DNA of 28,443 nucleotides from an uncultured Oscillospiraceae bacterium (GCA_910577415.1 CAJTLK010000016.1:1-28443); one strand, 5' to 3'; shown: positions 8,393 to 15,473, numbered from the stretch's first letter. The notes: generated from the letters alone by a model not told the origin. Numbers and translations: made by a program.

Positions 8393-9063
8393 TGGAGAGT
8401 TTAGAGGCCAAGCTGGGCTATACCTTCCGTGACCGCGCCCTGCTGGAAAACGCCCTCACCCATTCCTCCTTCGCCAACGAGAACCGGGACACCCTGGGCA
8501 GCAATGAGCGCCTGGAGTTTTTGGGGGATTCCATCCTGGGGATGGTGACGGCGGACTACCTCTACAAAAAGCACCCCGACCTGCCCGAGGGGGATCTGAC
8601 CCGGACAAGGGCGGCCTTGGTGTGCGAGGAGAGCCTGGTGGAGGTGGCGGACCGGCTGGATCTGGGGAGCTATCTCCGGCTGGGCCGGGGAGAGGCCACC
8701 GGCGGAGGGAGGACACGCCCTTCCATCCGGGCCGACGCGGTGGAGGCCGTGCTGGCCGCGGTCTATCTGGACGGCGGGCTGGATGAGGCCCGGAAGATCA
8801 TCCAGAAGTTCATTCTGGACAAGGAGAGCGAAAAGAGCGCCCACCGGGACTTTAAGACCGCCCTCCAGGAGCTGGTGCAGCGGGAGAGCGGGCAGGTGCT
8901 GGGCTACCGCCTTACCGGGGAATCCGGCCCCGACCACGCCAAGGTCTTTACCATGGCGGTGGAGCTGAACGGGGAGGAGATCGGCTCTGGCTCGGGCCAC
9001 AGCAAGAAGGAGGCCGAGCAGATGGCCGCTAAAGCCGCCATCGAAAGGCTGAACAGAGAATAA
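8392..9063 (+). CDS. rnc: Ribonuclease III
   Basis: A 223-residue double-strand RNA endonuclease that processes rRNA precursors and structured mRNAs. The catalytic signature NERLEFLGDSILGMVTADYL is present near residues 38-57 with the acidic metal ligands intact, plus a second cluster at RADAVEAVLAAVYLDGG. The C-terminal 70 residues form a dsRNA-binding domain ending SGHSKKEAEQMAAKAAI. In many Clostridia rnc is soon followed by smc. Here only an apparent 5' stub of smc is seen, about 2.2 kb downstream. Confidence 0.98.
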   Translation: MESLEAKLGYTFRDRALLENALTHSSFANENRDTLGSNERLEFLGDSILGMVTADYLYKKHPDLPEGDLTRTRAALVCEESLVEVADRLDLGSYLRLGRGEATGGGRTRPSIRADAVEAVLAAVYLDGGLDEARKIIQKFILDKESEKSAHRDFKTALQELVQRESGQVLGYRLTGESGPDHAKVFTMAVELNGEEIGSGSGHSKKEAEQMAAKAAIERLNRE

Positions 9064-9067
9064 GCAA

Positions 9068-9101
9068 GGGCGCGTTGCAGAATAAAAACTGCAACGCGCC
9101 C
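9068..9101. terminator. Hairpin terminator after rnc
   Basis: GGGCGCGTTGCAG (9068-9080) pairs perfectly with 9089-9101 around an A-rich 8-base loop. The T-run after it is weak. It lies between convergent genes and could act on both strands. Confidence 0.7.
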
Positions 9102-9116
9102 TGTTTGCACCGTCTC

Positions 9117-9830
9117 TTATTTTTCCAGCCGCTTGCCGCTCATATCCTTCAGCTCCTGGTAGACCGAGGGGGTGGGGGCAAAGCGGTGGCAGGCGGCCTC
9201 GATGAGGGCCAATACCGTCCCGCCGCCGAAGGCCACGGCTCCCACAAGGACTGCCGCTCTGGCCCAGAAGTCCTCCGGGAGGATGAGAATGATCTGGTCC
9301 ATCCGCCAGTCAAAGACCCAGTTGCTCTTGCCGGGGAAGAAGAGGGTGTGGAAGGCGGTGAAGAGGCTTTCAAAGTCGTTGAGGCCCCACACCAGAATGG
9401 CGCCCAGCGCCACTGCCAGCAGCATCAGCGCCCAGAAGCAGGAGCCCTTGTCCAGGAAGCGGTAGAGCCGCACCTTCCGGGTAGCGCGGAGGAGCGCCAG
9501 CACCAGCAGCGCCACGGCGCAGACAGCCAGGATAAGGAAATCCAACTGGAACAGGGCTTTGCAGTCAGCAAAGTGGGCCTGGCCCTCCTGAGACCACCTG
9601 AGCTGCCCGGTGCCGAAGGGAGCGCCCTTCACCAGAAAGTCCATCACCTGGTCAAAGGACTCCCGGATGACCTCCGGGGAGAAGCCGGAGCGGTAGGACA
9701 GCCGGAGGGAATCCATCTGCCAGTAGTAAAAGCCCCGCCACAGGATGGGCACGGCGATGGCCCCGGTGAGCAGAAAAGCGGCGGTGAGAAGTGTGGAGAG
9801 AATGGAGAGCAGCTTGGAGCCTTTTTTCAT
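9117..9830 (-). CDS. TIGR01906/DUF1461-like integral membrane protein
   Basis: A 237-residue membrane protein with about four or five hydrophobic helices: residues 7-30, 94-112, 132-150 and 190-210. Tyr/Trp-rich extracytoplasmic segments and the FHTLFFPGKSNWVFDWRMD region followed by IILILPEDFW recall the TIGR01906/DUF1461 family of Firmicute membrane proteins, whose function is unknown. The start overlaps the stop of the upstream membrane gene (ATGA), so the two form a minus-strand operon that ends at the hairpin beyond rnc. Confidence 0.75.
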   Translation of the reverse strand: MKKGSKLLSILSTLLTAAFLLTGAIAVPILWRGFYYWQMDSLRLSYRSGFSPEVIRESFDQVMDFLVKGAPFGTGQLRWSQEGQAHFADCKALFQLDFLILAVCAVALLVLALLRATRKVRLYRFLDKGSCFWALMLLAVALGAILVWGLNDFESLFTAFHTLFFPGKSNWVFDWRMDQIILILPEDFWARAAVLVGAVAFGGGTVLALIEAACHRFAPTPSVYQELKDMSGKRLEK

Positions 9831-10552
9831 ACGTGTTCACCTTCCAGTCGTTGTGAGAGGACGATAAGGACCTGCGAGGGCAGGTAGAAAAACCACATCC
9901 CCACCCGGGAGAATTCTGCCAGTGGGGCGGGGAGGAGAGCCGAGGCGTTCCAAAGCCCCACGCAGACGTCGCAGCAGACGAAGAGCAGCAGGCCCCAGGC
10001 GAAGCGCCGGAGGGGCGCGCTCAGGGCAAACGCTTCCAGACAGTTGACGCACAGGGCGGAAAAATAGATCAGGGGCAGTAGAAAAGTGAGGAAGCTCCCC
10101 GCCACGGCAAAGGTTGCCAACAAGAGGGAAAGCGCGCCGTCGGCGAACAGAGAATACAGCAGCCATAGGGCAAAACCGGCACAGAGGAGGAACCCGGCTG
10201 CGGGGACCAGCAGACGAACGGCCAGGCCCCAGCGGCAGGGGCGGCTGCCCCGCAGAAGATAGAGTCGGTAGGCGTAAAGGCCCTGTACCACAAGGAACAG
10301 GCATATGCCCAGGAGATACCCCCTGTTCCACACCAGCAAAAACCAGTCCGCCGCTACGGTAAAGCATAGGGCCAGGGCCACCAGCTGCCCATCGCGGCTC
10401 TTTGCCCCGGTGAGGGCGGCGGCGCAGCAGAGGCAGATGGCGGTGAACTTTATCCAGGTAGAGTCGCCCGTTTTCGTTAGATCGAGGAAGAGAAAGACCA
10501 GCCAAAGCGCCCCGGAGGCCGCCGGAAAAAATTTTTCACGAAAAAGGGCCAT
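9827..10552 (-). CDS. YhhN-like multi-pass membrane protein
   Basis: A 241-residue protein, almost entirely hydrophobic, with about eight predicted membrane helices. The segments FTVAADWFLLVWNRGYLLGICLFLVVQGLYAYRLYL and FVCCDVCVGLWNA are reminiscent of the YhhN/TMEM86 group, some of whose animal members are lysoplasmalogenases. I would not assign that activity here. The ATG at 10552 is chosen because GAGGTGAG lies just before it; an in-frame extension upstream runs through the promoter and is not used. Stop overlaps the next gene's start. Confidence 0.65.
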   Translation of the reverse strand: MALFREKFFPAASGALWLVFLFLDLTKTGDSTWIKFTAICLCCAAALTGAKSRDGQLVALALCFTVAADWFLLVWNRGYLLGICLFLVVQGLYAYRLYLLRGSRPCRWGLAVRLLVPAAGFLLCAGFALWLLYSLFADGALSLLLATFAVAGSFLTFLLPLIYFSALCVNCLEAFALSAPLRRFAWGLLLFVCCDVCVGLWNASALLPAPLAEFSRVGMWFFYLPSQVLIVLSQRLEGEHV

Positions 10553-10570
10553 GCGCTCACCTCGTTTTTT

Positions 10571-10599
10571 ATTGTAGCATAATGGAAAGGAGTTTGCAA
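10571..10599 (-). promoter_or_regulatory. Minus-strand promoter for the two membrane protein genes
   Basis: On the minus strand, TTGCAA (10594-10599), a 17-base spacer and TACAAT (10571-10576), about 20 bases upstream of the YhhN-like start codon. Confidence 0.65.
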
Positions 10600-10647
10600 A
10601 TACCGGGAAAAATACGGAGAACTCGTTTCCCCGGTCCGACTTAGCCC

Positions 10648-10676
10648 TTGTCATCGACCCAGCTTTATGCTATACT
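10648..10676 (+). promoter_or_regulatory. Sigma-A promoter for the coiled-coil gene
   Basis: TTGTCA (10648-10653), 17-base spacer, TATACT (10671-10676), about 30 bases before the start codon of the next gene. The 21 bases around the -10 (10664-10684) recur with one mismatch at 24542-24562. Confidence 0.75.
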
Positions 10677-10707
10677 GTCCTCACACAGAAATGGGGAGGA
10701 CTCGCCC

Positions 10708-11118
10708 ATGTTAGATAAAGAAGACCTTCAGGCGATCAAGAAGTTGATCGACGCCTCTCTTGGCGTCTCCGAGGAGCGTACCGACGTGAAGCTGGCCGCC
10801 ATGGAGGAGCGTACTGACGTGAAGCTGACCACCATGGAGCAGCGTACTGACGCAAAGCTGACCACCATGGAGCAGCGTACTGACGCAAAGCTGACCACCA
10901 TGGAGCAGCGCATCATAACAGAGGTGACGCAAAGCACTCTGGTCATGATGGAGCAGTACTTTCAGCCCAGGTTTGATCTCCTGGCTGAAAACCAGAAGCT
11001 TATCCTTCAAAAGCTGGATGGTAAGGTGGACAAGGAAGACTGCCAGAACAGCATGTCAGTGGTGGCTGCCGCCGTCCGCGCCCACAGCCGGGATATTGAG
11101 GAACTGAAAGCTCAGTGA
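10708..11118 (+). CDS. Coiled-coil protein with hendecad repeats
   Basis: A 136-residue, highly charged helical protein of unknown function. Residues 22-65 are four consecutive 11-residue units of the form E(E/Q)RTD(V/A)KLxxM, and the surrounding sequence continues the helix. A periodicity of 11 predicts a nearly straight coiled coil. The ATG at 10708 follows GGGGAGGA; the longer in-frame start upstream overlaps the -35 box and is rejected. It has its own promoter and a strong terminator, so it is an autonomous unit. No membrane segment is visible. Whether it is a host gene or arrived with a mobile element is unclear. Confidence 0.75.
   Translation: MLDKEDLQAIKKLIDASLGVSEERTDVKLAAMEERTDVKLTTMEQRTDAKLTTMEQRTDAKLTTMEQRIITEVTQSTLVMMEQYFQPRFDLLAENQKLILQKLDGKVDKEDCQNSMSVVAAAVRAHSRDIEELKAQ
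10771..10902 (+). repeat. Four tandem 33-bp repeats inside the coiled-coil gene
   Basis: Units at 10771-10803, 10804-10836, 10837-10869 and 10870-10902. The last two are identical and the first two differ at a few positions; a truncated fifth copy starts at 10903. The 33-base length keeps the frame, so copy number could change by slippage without breaking the protein. Confidence 0.95.
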
Positions 11119-11148
11119 CGGGGAAATCGTACATGATCATTCAGTGTG

Positions 11149-11176
11149 AAAGCCGCCTTTTTAAGGCGGCTTTCCT
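11149..11176 (+). terminator. Intrinsic terminator after the coiled-coil gene
   Basis: AAAGCCGCCTT (11149-11159), loop TTT, AAGGCGGCTTT (11163-11173): a perfect 11-bp stem ending in a short T tract. Confidence 0.85.
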
Positions 11177-11224
11177 ATTGCCGTCGAGGCTGCGTCCCAC
11201 CGCGGCCACATCTAAAATTGTCCG

Positions 11225-11253
11225 TTGAAATCCGTGGCATATCATGGTATAAT
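11225..11253 (+). promoter_or_regulatory. Consensus promoter, apparently the native smc promoter
   Basis: TTGAAA (11225-11230), 17-base spacer, TATAAT (11248-11253). An 8-bp inverted repeat (ATGGTATA at 11244-11251, complement at 11261-11268) overlaps the -10 box. The smc-like start codon is 60 bases downstream with AGGTGA before it. Confidence 0.8.
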
Positions 11254-11313
11254 AATTTGCTATACCATACGCCGTGAAAATTTAAGGACCAACCAAGAAA
11301 AGCAGGTGAACGC

Positions 11314-11358
11314 GTGTACCTCAAACGGCTGGAAATTCAAGGCTCATCGTCCAATTGA
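11314..11358 (+). pseudogene. smc: smc 5' stub, cut at about codon 10
   Basis: A GTG start with AGGTGA four bases upstream opens a frame reading VYLKRLEIQG and then SSSN-stop. The first ten residues match the invariant start of bacterial SMC condensin subunits, where the next residues should be FKSF (established family knowledge). Homology is lost after the glycine at 11341-11343, and the frame closes at 11356-11358. smc usually follows rnc in this cluster, and here rnc lies just upstream. Prophage genes begin immediately after. The simplest reading is that a prophage integrated inside the start of smc; the rest of smc should lie at the right end of the prophage, outside the window, possibly with a new phage-supplied start. 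Confidence 0.75.
11332..11350. other. Probable left attachment junction of the prophage (in smc)
   Basis: Host smc homology stops at about 11343. The attachment core is expected to be part of the GAAATTCAAGGC stretch (11332-11343) and a few bases after it. The exact core cannot be defined without the right-hand junction. To its right, GC content falls and phage genes begin. Confidence 0.6.
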
Positions 11359-11574
11359 CACAGCGGCAGTCACTTAGTGCCTTTCAAAACGCAATTTGCA
11401 GCGTGAAATATACCAGTTTTATACCATTTGACCGAGGGTATGGCATAGCACCTCCCAAGGTATCAAAGCGCCGGTAATAAGGCGCGTACATATTATGAGT
11501 TTATAAGAGTGTTGTTCTTGGTTTTTGAACAGCAATGTTATAAGCCCACAGAATATAGCCCAGGAGCCCGCACA

Positions 11575-11649
11575 ATGGCTCGTAATAGAAAAAACGTCCT
11601 GGGAGACGTACTGAAAAGAAACGCCGTACAGAGCACCCTATGGCCTTAA
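11575..11649 (+). CDS. Possible 24-residue peptide
   Basis: An ATG eight bases after CCAGGAG opens a 24-codon frame: a basic N-terminal half (MARNRKNVLGDVLKRN) and a TLWP end. It lies just before the next small + strand gene. Nothing identifies its function. The good ribosome site and position are the only support, so it may be chance. Confidence 0.35.
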   Translation: MARNRKNVLGDVLKRNAVQSTLWP

Positions 11650-11667
11650 TAGAGAGGTGTGTCCAAA

Positions 11668-11853
11668 ATGAGTTTTTACTACATCGTGGTCAATATCGAT
11701 AAACAGATGTATTTTATTGATAAAGACCTCGACCTAACAGATAACTTTGACTTCGCACGTCGCTTTCAGACAAAAGACGAGGCGGATGAATTTATTTCCA
11801 AGCATTACCCGAATGGGAATGCGAATGTCATGTTTTATAAAGGCGCGCACTAA
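11668..11853 (+). CDS. Small hypothetical phage protein
   Basis: A 61-residue soluble protein beginning MSFYYIVVNIDKQMYFIDKD, predicted as a small alpha/beta fold. It is moderately acidic, aromatic-rich and has no membrane segment. ATG at 11668 is preferred over the in-frame GTG at 11659 because GAGAGG lies ten bases before the ATG. It is transcribed toward the minus-strand lysis genes and separated from them by a strong terminator. It is one of few + strand genes at this end and so may be expressed in the lysogen. Function unknown. Confidence 0.6.
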   Translation: MSFYYIVVNIDKQMYFIDKDLDLTDNFDFARRFQTKDEADEFISKHYPNGNANVMFYKGAH

Positions 11854-11872
11854 AAAGCCAGGCGTAAAAAGA

Positions 11873-11915
11873 AGGAGGGTTACCCATGTTTGTGGGTAAC
11901 CCTCCTATTTTTTTT
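11873..11915. terminator. Strong terminator between convergent transcripts
   Basis: AGGAGGGTTACCCA (11873-11886) pairs perfectly with 11893-11906 across a 6-base loop, followed on the + strand by eight Ts (11908-11915). It ends the small + strand gene and probably also the minus-strand late operon. The paired segment contains an AGGAGG, masked in the stem. Confidence 0.9.
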
Positions 11916-11925
11916 ACCACCAATC

Positions 11926-12387
11926 TTACGGGAAGTCGTGCTTTTCCAAGTGCTCCCGATAGGCGCGCTCGATGTTCTGTATCGCCATCACAGCGCGGTT
12001 GTTTTCATACTCCGGGTGCTCTTTGCAGTAGTTCTCGTAAAAGTCGATGTAAGAGAGAACTTCGATAAAGTCCTCCATAGTATGAGGCAGATCGCGGATC
12101 AATTCTCTGTTAAAGTGCAGAATACTTGCTCGTTTATCGTCTGCCTTATCCTTTTTGCTTGATTTCTCATGCGCCTCAAAATGCTTTTCGATGTCGTCGA
12201 TCTTTTGCTCCATTTCGTCCATCTTTCTCAGAACTGGGCCGTTTATGGCGTTCCCAATAAACGACATGACCATTTTGAAGAAGCTTCCGATAGCAGACCA
12301 TGGATTTATCTGAATCGGAGAAATTTGAATCAGCGTCATTAAAACTGCTACAACTCCTCCGCCTGCGGCAATTTCCTTGAAGTTCAT
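11926..12387 (-). CDS. Phage lysis-module membrane protein (hypothetical)
   Basis: A 153-residue protein with one N-terminal hydrophobic segment (about residues 6-22, GGGVVAVLMTLIQISPI), a second amphipathic stretch (FFKMVMSFIGNAI) and a long charged helical tail from about residue 50 (MDEMEQKIDDIEKHFEAHEK). The C-terminal part contains DLPHTMEDFIEVLSYIDFYENYCKEHPEY. It is the last gene of the late operon, next to two other membrane proteins and the lysin, so a lysis or superinfection role is plausible but unproven. The internal ATG at 12387 is favoured over 12393 because GGTGAG sits six bases before it. Confidence 0.7.
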   Translation of the reverse strand: MNFKEIAAGGGVVAVLMTLIQISPIQINPWSAIGSFFKMVMSFIGNAINGPVLRKMDEMEQKIDDIEKHFEAHEKSSKKDKADDKRASILHFNRELIRDLPHTMEDFIEVLSYIDFYENYCKEHPEYENNRAVMAIQNIERAYREHLEKHDFP

Positions 12388-12394
12388 AAACATC

Positions 12395-12721
12395 TCACCC
12401 CGCTGCCGGAGCGTTGACTGCCTTGCTCATTTCACACAGATTGTCGATAAGACTGCCGATAGCCGCCATGTCGATGTCGTAGTTTACCGTCTCGGAGGAA
12501 GCCTTGACCATAGCGATAACCCATTCTCTGCGGTCTGCTCCGTTGTCAAACTTGTCTTCCGCTACAGCCATATACTTCATGACCAAATCAAGAACTTTGC
12601 TCCAATTTTTCTCTTTCACAGCTTTCTGCACATACTCTACCAGCTTGACTGCCAGCGGAATAGCGGTGGCCAACCCGGCAAGCACAGACGCGATAAGCCG
12701 TGCCCAATCCATCATATTCAT
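12395..12721 (-). CDS. Holin-like small membrane protein
   Basis: A 108-residue protein with one clear N-terminal membrane helix (about residues 6-26, ARLIASVLAGLATAIPLAVKL), then a charged amphipathic helix and a soluble tail. The shape recalls LL-H-type phage holins, with a single N-terminal helix and a cytosolic domain, and it sits in the lysis cluster. AGGAGG lies seven bases before the ATG. Three small membrane proteins lie downstream of the lysin, and I cannot say which of them forms the holes. Confidence 0.65.
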   Translation of the reverse strand: MNMMDWARLIASVLAGLATAIPLAVKLVEYVQKAVKEKNWSKVLDLVMKYMAVAEDKFDNGADRREWVIAMVKASSETVNYDIDMAAIGSLIDNLCEMSKAVNAPAAG

Positions 12722-12732
12722 AGTGATTCCTC

Positions 12733-13092
12733 CTAAATAGCGGGACTATCTTCCGTCCCTGAATCTGATCGTGCAAATCCCGCCGCCTCAGCAGCGGCAA
12801 ACTTGATCCCAACGCCGTTTGCGCCTGTATTTTCTCGTTCGCTCTTACGCACAACACTGTTCAAAACAATGCTGATCGCCGTTCCGATTGGAGCGAACAC
12901 AGCGGTATAACACGCAAGGGCGCCCATATACTGATATTCAATGCTCTTCATGGCGAGGTAAAAACCTCCGACAAGCCCGGACGCAAGAAACGCCATGAGG
13001 TATAGGGCAAGACGGTTGGTAAACCCGATCCGCTGACTGGTTTTTCGGCACTTACGGGTTTTCCGCCGCCCGCGCTCTATTTTGATGGTCAT
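12733..13092 (-). CDS. Small membrane protein of the lysis module
   Basis: A 119-residue protein with a very basic N-terminus (KIERGRRKTRKCRKTSQR), two membrane helices (about residues 28-46, YLMAFLASGLVGGFYLAMK, and 55-75, GALACYTAVFAPIGTAISIV) and a charged tail ending SDSGTEDSPAI. The two-helix plan fits a holin or antiholin. The ATG at 13092 has AAGGTG five bases before it; a GTG six bases further up is possible. The ribosome site overlaps the lysin stop codon, so it is coupled to that gene. Confidence 0.7.
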   Translation of the reverse strand: MTIKIERGRRKTRKCRKTSQRIGFTNRLALYLMAFLASGLVGGFYLAMKSIEYQYMGALACYTAVFAPIGTAISIVLNSVVRKSERENTGANGVGIKFAAAEAAGFARSDSGTEDSPAI

Positions 13093-13094
13093 CG

Positions 13095-13817
13095 TCACAC
13101 CTTGCCCATCAGCTTTGCAAAACGGTACAGAAGTACAGCCATCTGCTCACGGGTCAAAATGTCCGCCCACATATAGTTGGGCTCGCCATTGATCTCCGTT
13201 CCGTTCCCTTCGATAAGGCCGACAGAGACCGCCCAGGCGCGGGCCTCCTTGCTCCAATCGCCGCCGTCGTTGTCCTGCAGCTCCTTGCGCATTTCGTTCC
13301 AAAGTTCCTTAAACCGTGTAGCGTCCATGTTGTCCTCCTCCTGCGTCTGATCTGATACAGCCTCCATATACGGTCTGATGTAAGCGCTCACCAGAGACGT
13401 TTTCCTGACCCTGCGGTATACTCCGCCTCCGTTAGCCTGACTTCCAGCGACCCCGGGCGAGGTGTTTCCCTCAATGGTAGTGATCTTTCCGCCGCCGCTG
13501 GCAGATTCCACGATACCCGTGTGCCCGAAGTTGAATATGACGATGTCTCAGGGCATAGGGACTTTTGAGACACACTCCGGCTTATTGCTTTTGAACCAGT
13601 TCAGCAGGGAAGAGCAGCTCGCCGTTTTGTAGGGAAGCCGCATACCGCTCTGGTCAAAGCACCACTGGACAAACGCCATACACCATGGGTAGTCCGGGCC
13701 GGATACCTCCAGACCATAGTACCATGTGTTGTACTTGACATTGTTTCTGGCACTCGGACTTTCTTTTACCCCAAGTTGCGCCCTTGCCGTTGACAAGAGC
13801 TTATCCGTCATTGTCAT
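13095..13817 (-). pseudogene. CHAP-type endolysin interrupted by an in-frame TGA
   Basis: Two open frames are in the same phase, split only by TGA at 13548-13550; together they make 240 residues. The first 89 residues contain the CHAP/NlpC-like nucleophile region DYPWCMAFVQWCF (Cys46). The second part begins DIVIFNFGHTGIVE, which holds the catalytic histidine. The stop falls where this family normally has the glycine of PGD, so GGA to TGA by one base change is likely. After residue 135 comes a linker and an SLH-like C-terminal segment (WADILTREQMAVLLYRFAKL) for wall binding. AGGAGG precedes the ATG. Without readthrough the enzyme lacks its histidine and wall-binding part. Confidence 0.85.
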
Positions 13818-13830
13818 GACAGCCCTCCTA

Positions 13831-15045
13831 TCAAATCGTAGTTTTATATCCGTGTATAATTAGACCGGGAGGCGCCAGCGTTGGCGCCTCCCGGTTTTTT
13901 ATTTCCATCGCTCTGAAATTGTTGATATCCTCCGGCGAGAACCCAAAGACGGCGTAGAATAGCCGCCTTAGCCGTAAGACCCGCTTGTGGTCGTCATAGC
14001 CCTCAAAGTAGGCCAGCATACCGTTTACCGACGTCCAGAGGTCTGTATACGTCATTTCCCCGCGTGCGACCTTGCTATGAAAAGCCTTGATCTTTCTGCG
14101 CGCCCGCTTAACTCCGTCACGGCTTCCGCACATAATAACGCGCCCGGTCTCAGTCAGGGTAAACTTGGCCTTGCAGTATTTGAACGGCTTCCTCAGCGGC
14201 ACGATCCTTGTCTTCGACCTGTTTACCGTCAGCTTCAGTCTTTCTGCCTTTTTCGTGACAAGCCTCAAGACCTCGGTGGGATCTCTGTCCGGCGGAACGA
14301 TAATGTAGTAGTCGTCCATGTAGTGCCCTGCGCACTTTATGCTGAGTTGGCACTTGATGTAATTGTCCAGTGCGGATGGAAAGGCGATCATCTCTGCCTG
14401 ACTTGGCTCCACGCCGAGAGGCAGCCCGTACTCGCCCGGAATGGTTCGTACCAGGTTATCGGCAAATCTCCTGATATCCGGCTCCAAAAGCAGACGCTTA
14501 TGCCGCTTGTACAGCTCTTTGTGAGATACGGAGGGAAAGAATTGCCTGAAGTCGATGAGAATGATGTGTCCGTCTCTTCCATAGCGTCGAAAATGCCGCC
14601 GCAGATCCTTTTTGAGTTCCCGCTTGGAAAACGAGAAGCCCTTTCCAGGCAGGCTCGCTCCGTTGTTGTGGATCATGCTGGGTGTATACAGCGGGAGAAG
14701 CACTTTCTTGGAAAAGACTTTATGTACCTGTCTGTCCTGTATCCGCGGTGCGTCGATGTGCCGGGTCTTGCCACGCTCCGAGATGGTGAAGTGTATGTAG
14801 GCAGACGGTTTCCACTGTCCGTCCAGGATGAGCCGCCTCTGTTTTGCCGTGCCGGAGAACAAATGTTGCTCAAACCGCTGTGTGCTGCCTTTCCATCGCA
14901 CGCCGTTGCAGCATTTCTTTCCGGCCTTGAACATATCGTGATATCCAAAGACGGAGCGAAGAGAGCCCACTTCCTTGCACCGCAGCGCTTTGTTATCGGT
15001 TCTCTTCACTGAGCGTCTTTGGTAGCGTCCTTTTCGTCTTGACAT
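13831..15045 (-). CDS. Reverse transcriptase of a diversity-generating retroelement
   Basis: A 404-residue reverse transcriptase. The catalytic motif is HYMDDYYIIV, with the metal-binding aspartates intact. The motif PLGVEPSQAEM fits the LGxxxSQ form that separates DGR reverse transcriptases from group II intron and retron enzymes, which have QGxxxSP. Other RT blocks are visible: HIDAPRIQDRQVHKVF, the IILIDFRQFFPSVSH palm aspartate, and a basic C-terminal thumb region. It would copy the template repeat just upstream with errors at adenines and deliver the cDNA to a variable repeat. It follows the Avd-like gene and template in the standard order. GGGGGA lies about 11 bases before the ATG. Confidence 0.93.
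   Translation of the reverse strand: MSRRKGRYQRRSVKRTDNKALRCKEVGSLRSVFGYHDMFKAGKKCCNGVRWKGSTQRFEQHLFSGTAKQRRLILDGQWKPSAYIHFTISERGKTRHIDAPRIQDRQVHKVFSKKVLLPLYTPSMIHNNGASLPGKGFSFSKRELKKDLRRHFRRYGRDGHIILIDFRQFFPSVSHKELYKRHKRLLLEPDIRRFADNLVRTIPGEYGLPLGVEPSQAEMIAFPSALDNYIKCQLSIKCAGHYMDDYYIIVPPDRDPTEVLRLVTKKAERLKLTVNRSKTRIVPLRKPFKYCKAKFTLTETGRVIMCGSRDGVKRARRKIKAFHSKVARGEMTYTDLWTSVNGMLAYFEGYDDHKRVLRLRRLFYAVFGFSPEDINNFRAMEIKNREAPTLAPPGLIIHGYKTTI
13864..13901 (+). terminator. Terminator-like hairpin, + strand, inside the 3' end of the RT gene
   Basis: ACCGGGAGGCGCCA (13864-13877) pairs exactly with 13882-13895 around a 4-base loop, and six Ts follow on the + strand. On the minus strand the same bases encode part of the RT C-terminus (EAPTLAPPGL), so the signal is aimed at antisense transcripts. 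Confidence 0.7.
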
Positions 15046-15263
15046 AGATTTTTTCGTCCCCCGTACAGATATTTTATTGTGTGCCGTCCGATCTGCTTAA
15101 TCCCCTGCACATGAAACGAGGTAAGGCACATCCCCCGCCATGCACGCTGCCGTTATCCGGCGCGGCGTTCGTGTGGGAATACCAGGGAAACAGTTTTGGA
15201 CTTTCGTCACGGGAAGTATCTCTCCTTTCGCAAGGGTCGTGTTTCACCCTGCCGGGTTACTCT

Positions 15264-15440
15264 CTATTGACCCGCAGCCGTTTCCGGCTTTACGAAATCT
15301 GGGGCGAGGCCATAGGAATACCTTGCGTTGTTCCAGTTCGGCCTGCCATCGTCGTTCACAAGGCAGAAATTGCCAGTGTCGTCGTGATGGGGTGAGCGCA
15401 GCAGCGTATACTCAGAAGAGCGGGCCGCCGCGGCCACGTT
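15264..15440 (-). other. DGR template repeat (TR)
   Basis: On the minus strand, between the Avd-like gene and the RT gene, a 58-codon frame is open though no start codon or ribosome site serves it. Its translation is that of a C-type-lectin variable domain: SSEYTLLRSPHHDD, then GNFCLVNDDGRPNWNNARYS and YGLAPDFVKP. Clustered AAC codons (PNWNNA) are the usual sites of adenine mutagenesis in DGR templates. The GC-rich 3' part after the adenine-rich core would hold the initiation-of-homing-like sequence. Exact ends need the matching variable repeat, which I do not see in this window. The other parts of 15046-15473 hold no gene. Confidence 0.85.
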
Positions 15441-15473
15441 TTACAGAGATACACCCATAAAGTCAAAACGAAT

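Noticed and set aside
10771..10902. CRISPR-like repeats
   Set aside because: The 33-bp units are contiguous without spacers and encode a coiled coil.
13548..13550. TGA in the lysin as selenocysteine or recoded Trp
   Set aside because: The position is normally glycine, and neighbouring phage genes end at TGA.
13987..15012. 341-codon + strand frame over the reverse transcriptase
   Set aside because: Antisense to conserved RT motifs, no ribosome site, no recognisable features.
15140..15460. + strand frames across the template repeat
   Set aside because: The minus strand here has lectin-like TR coding between avd and RT; the + strand frames have no ribosome site or homology.
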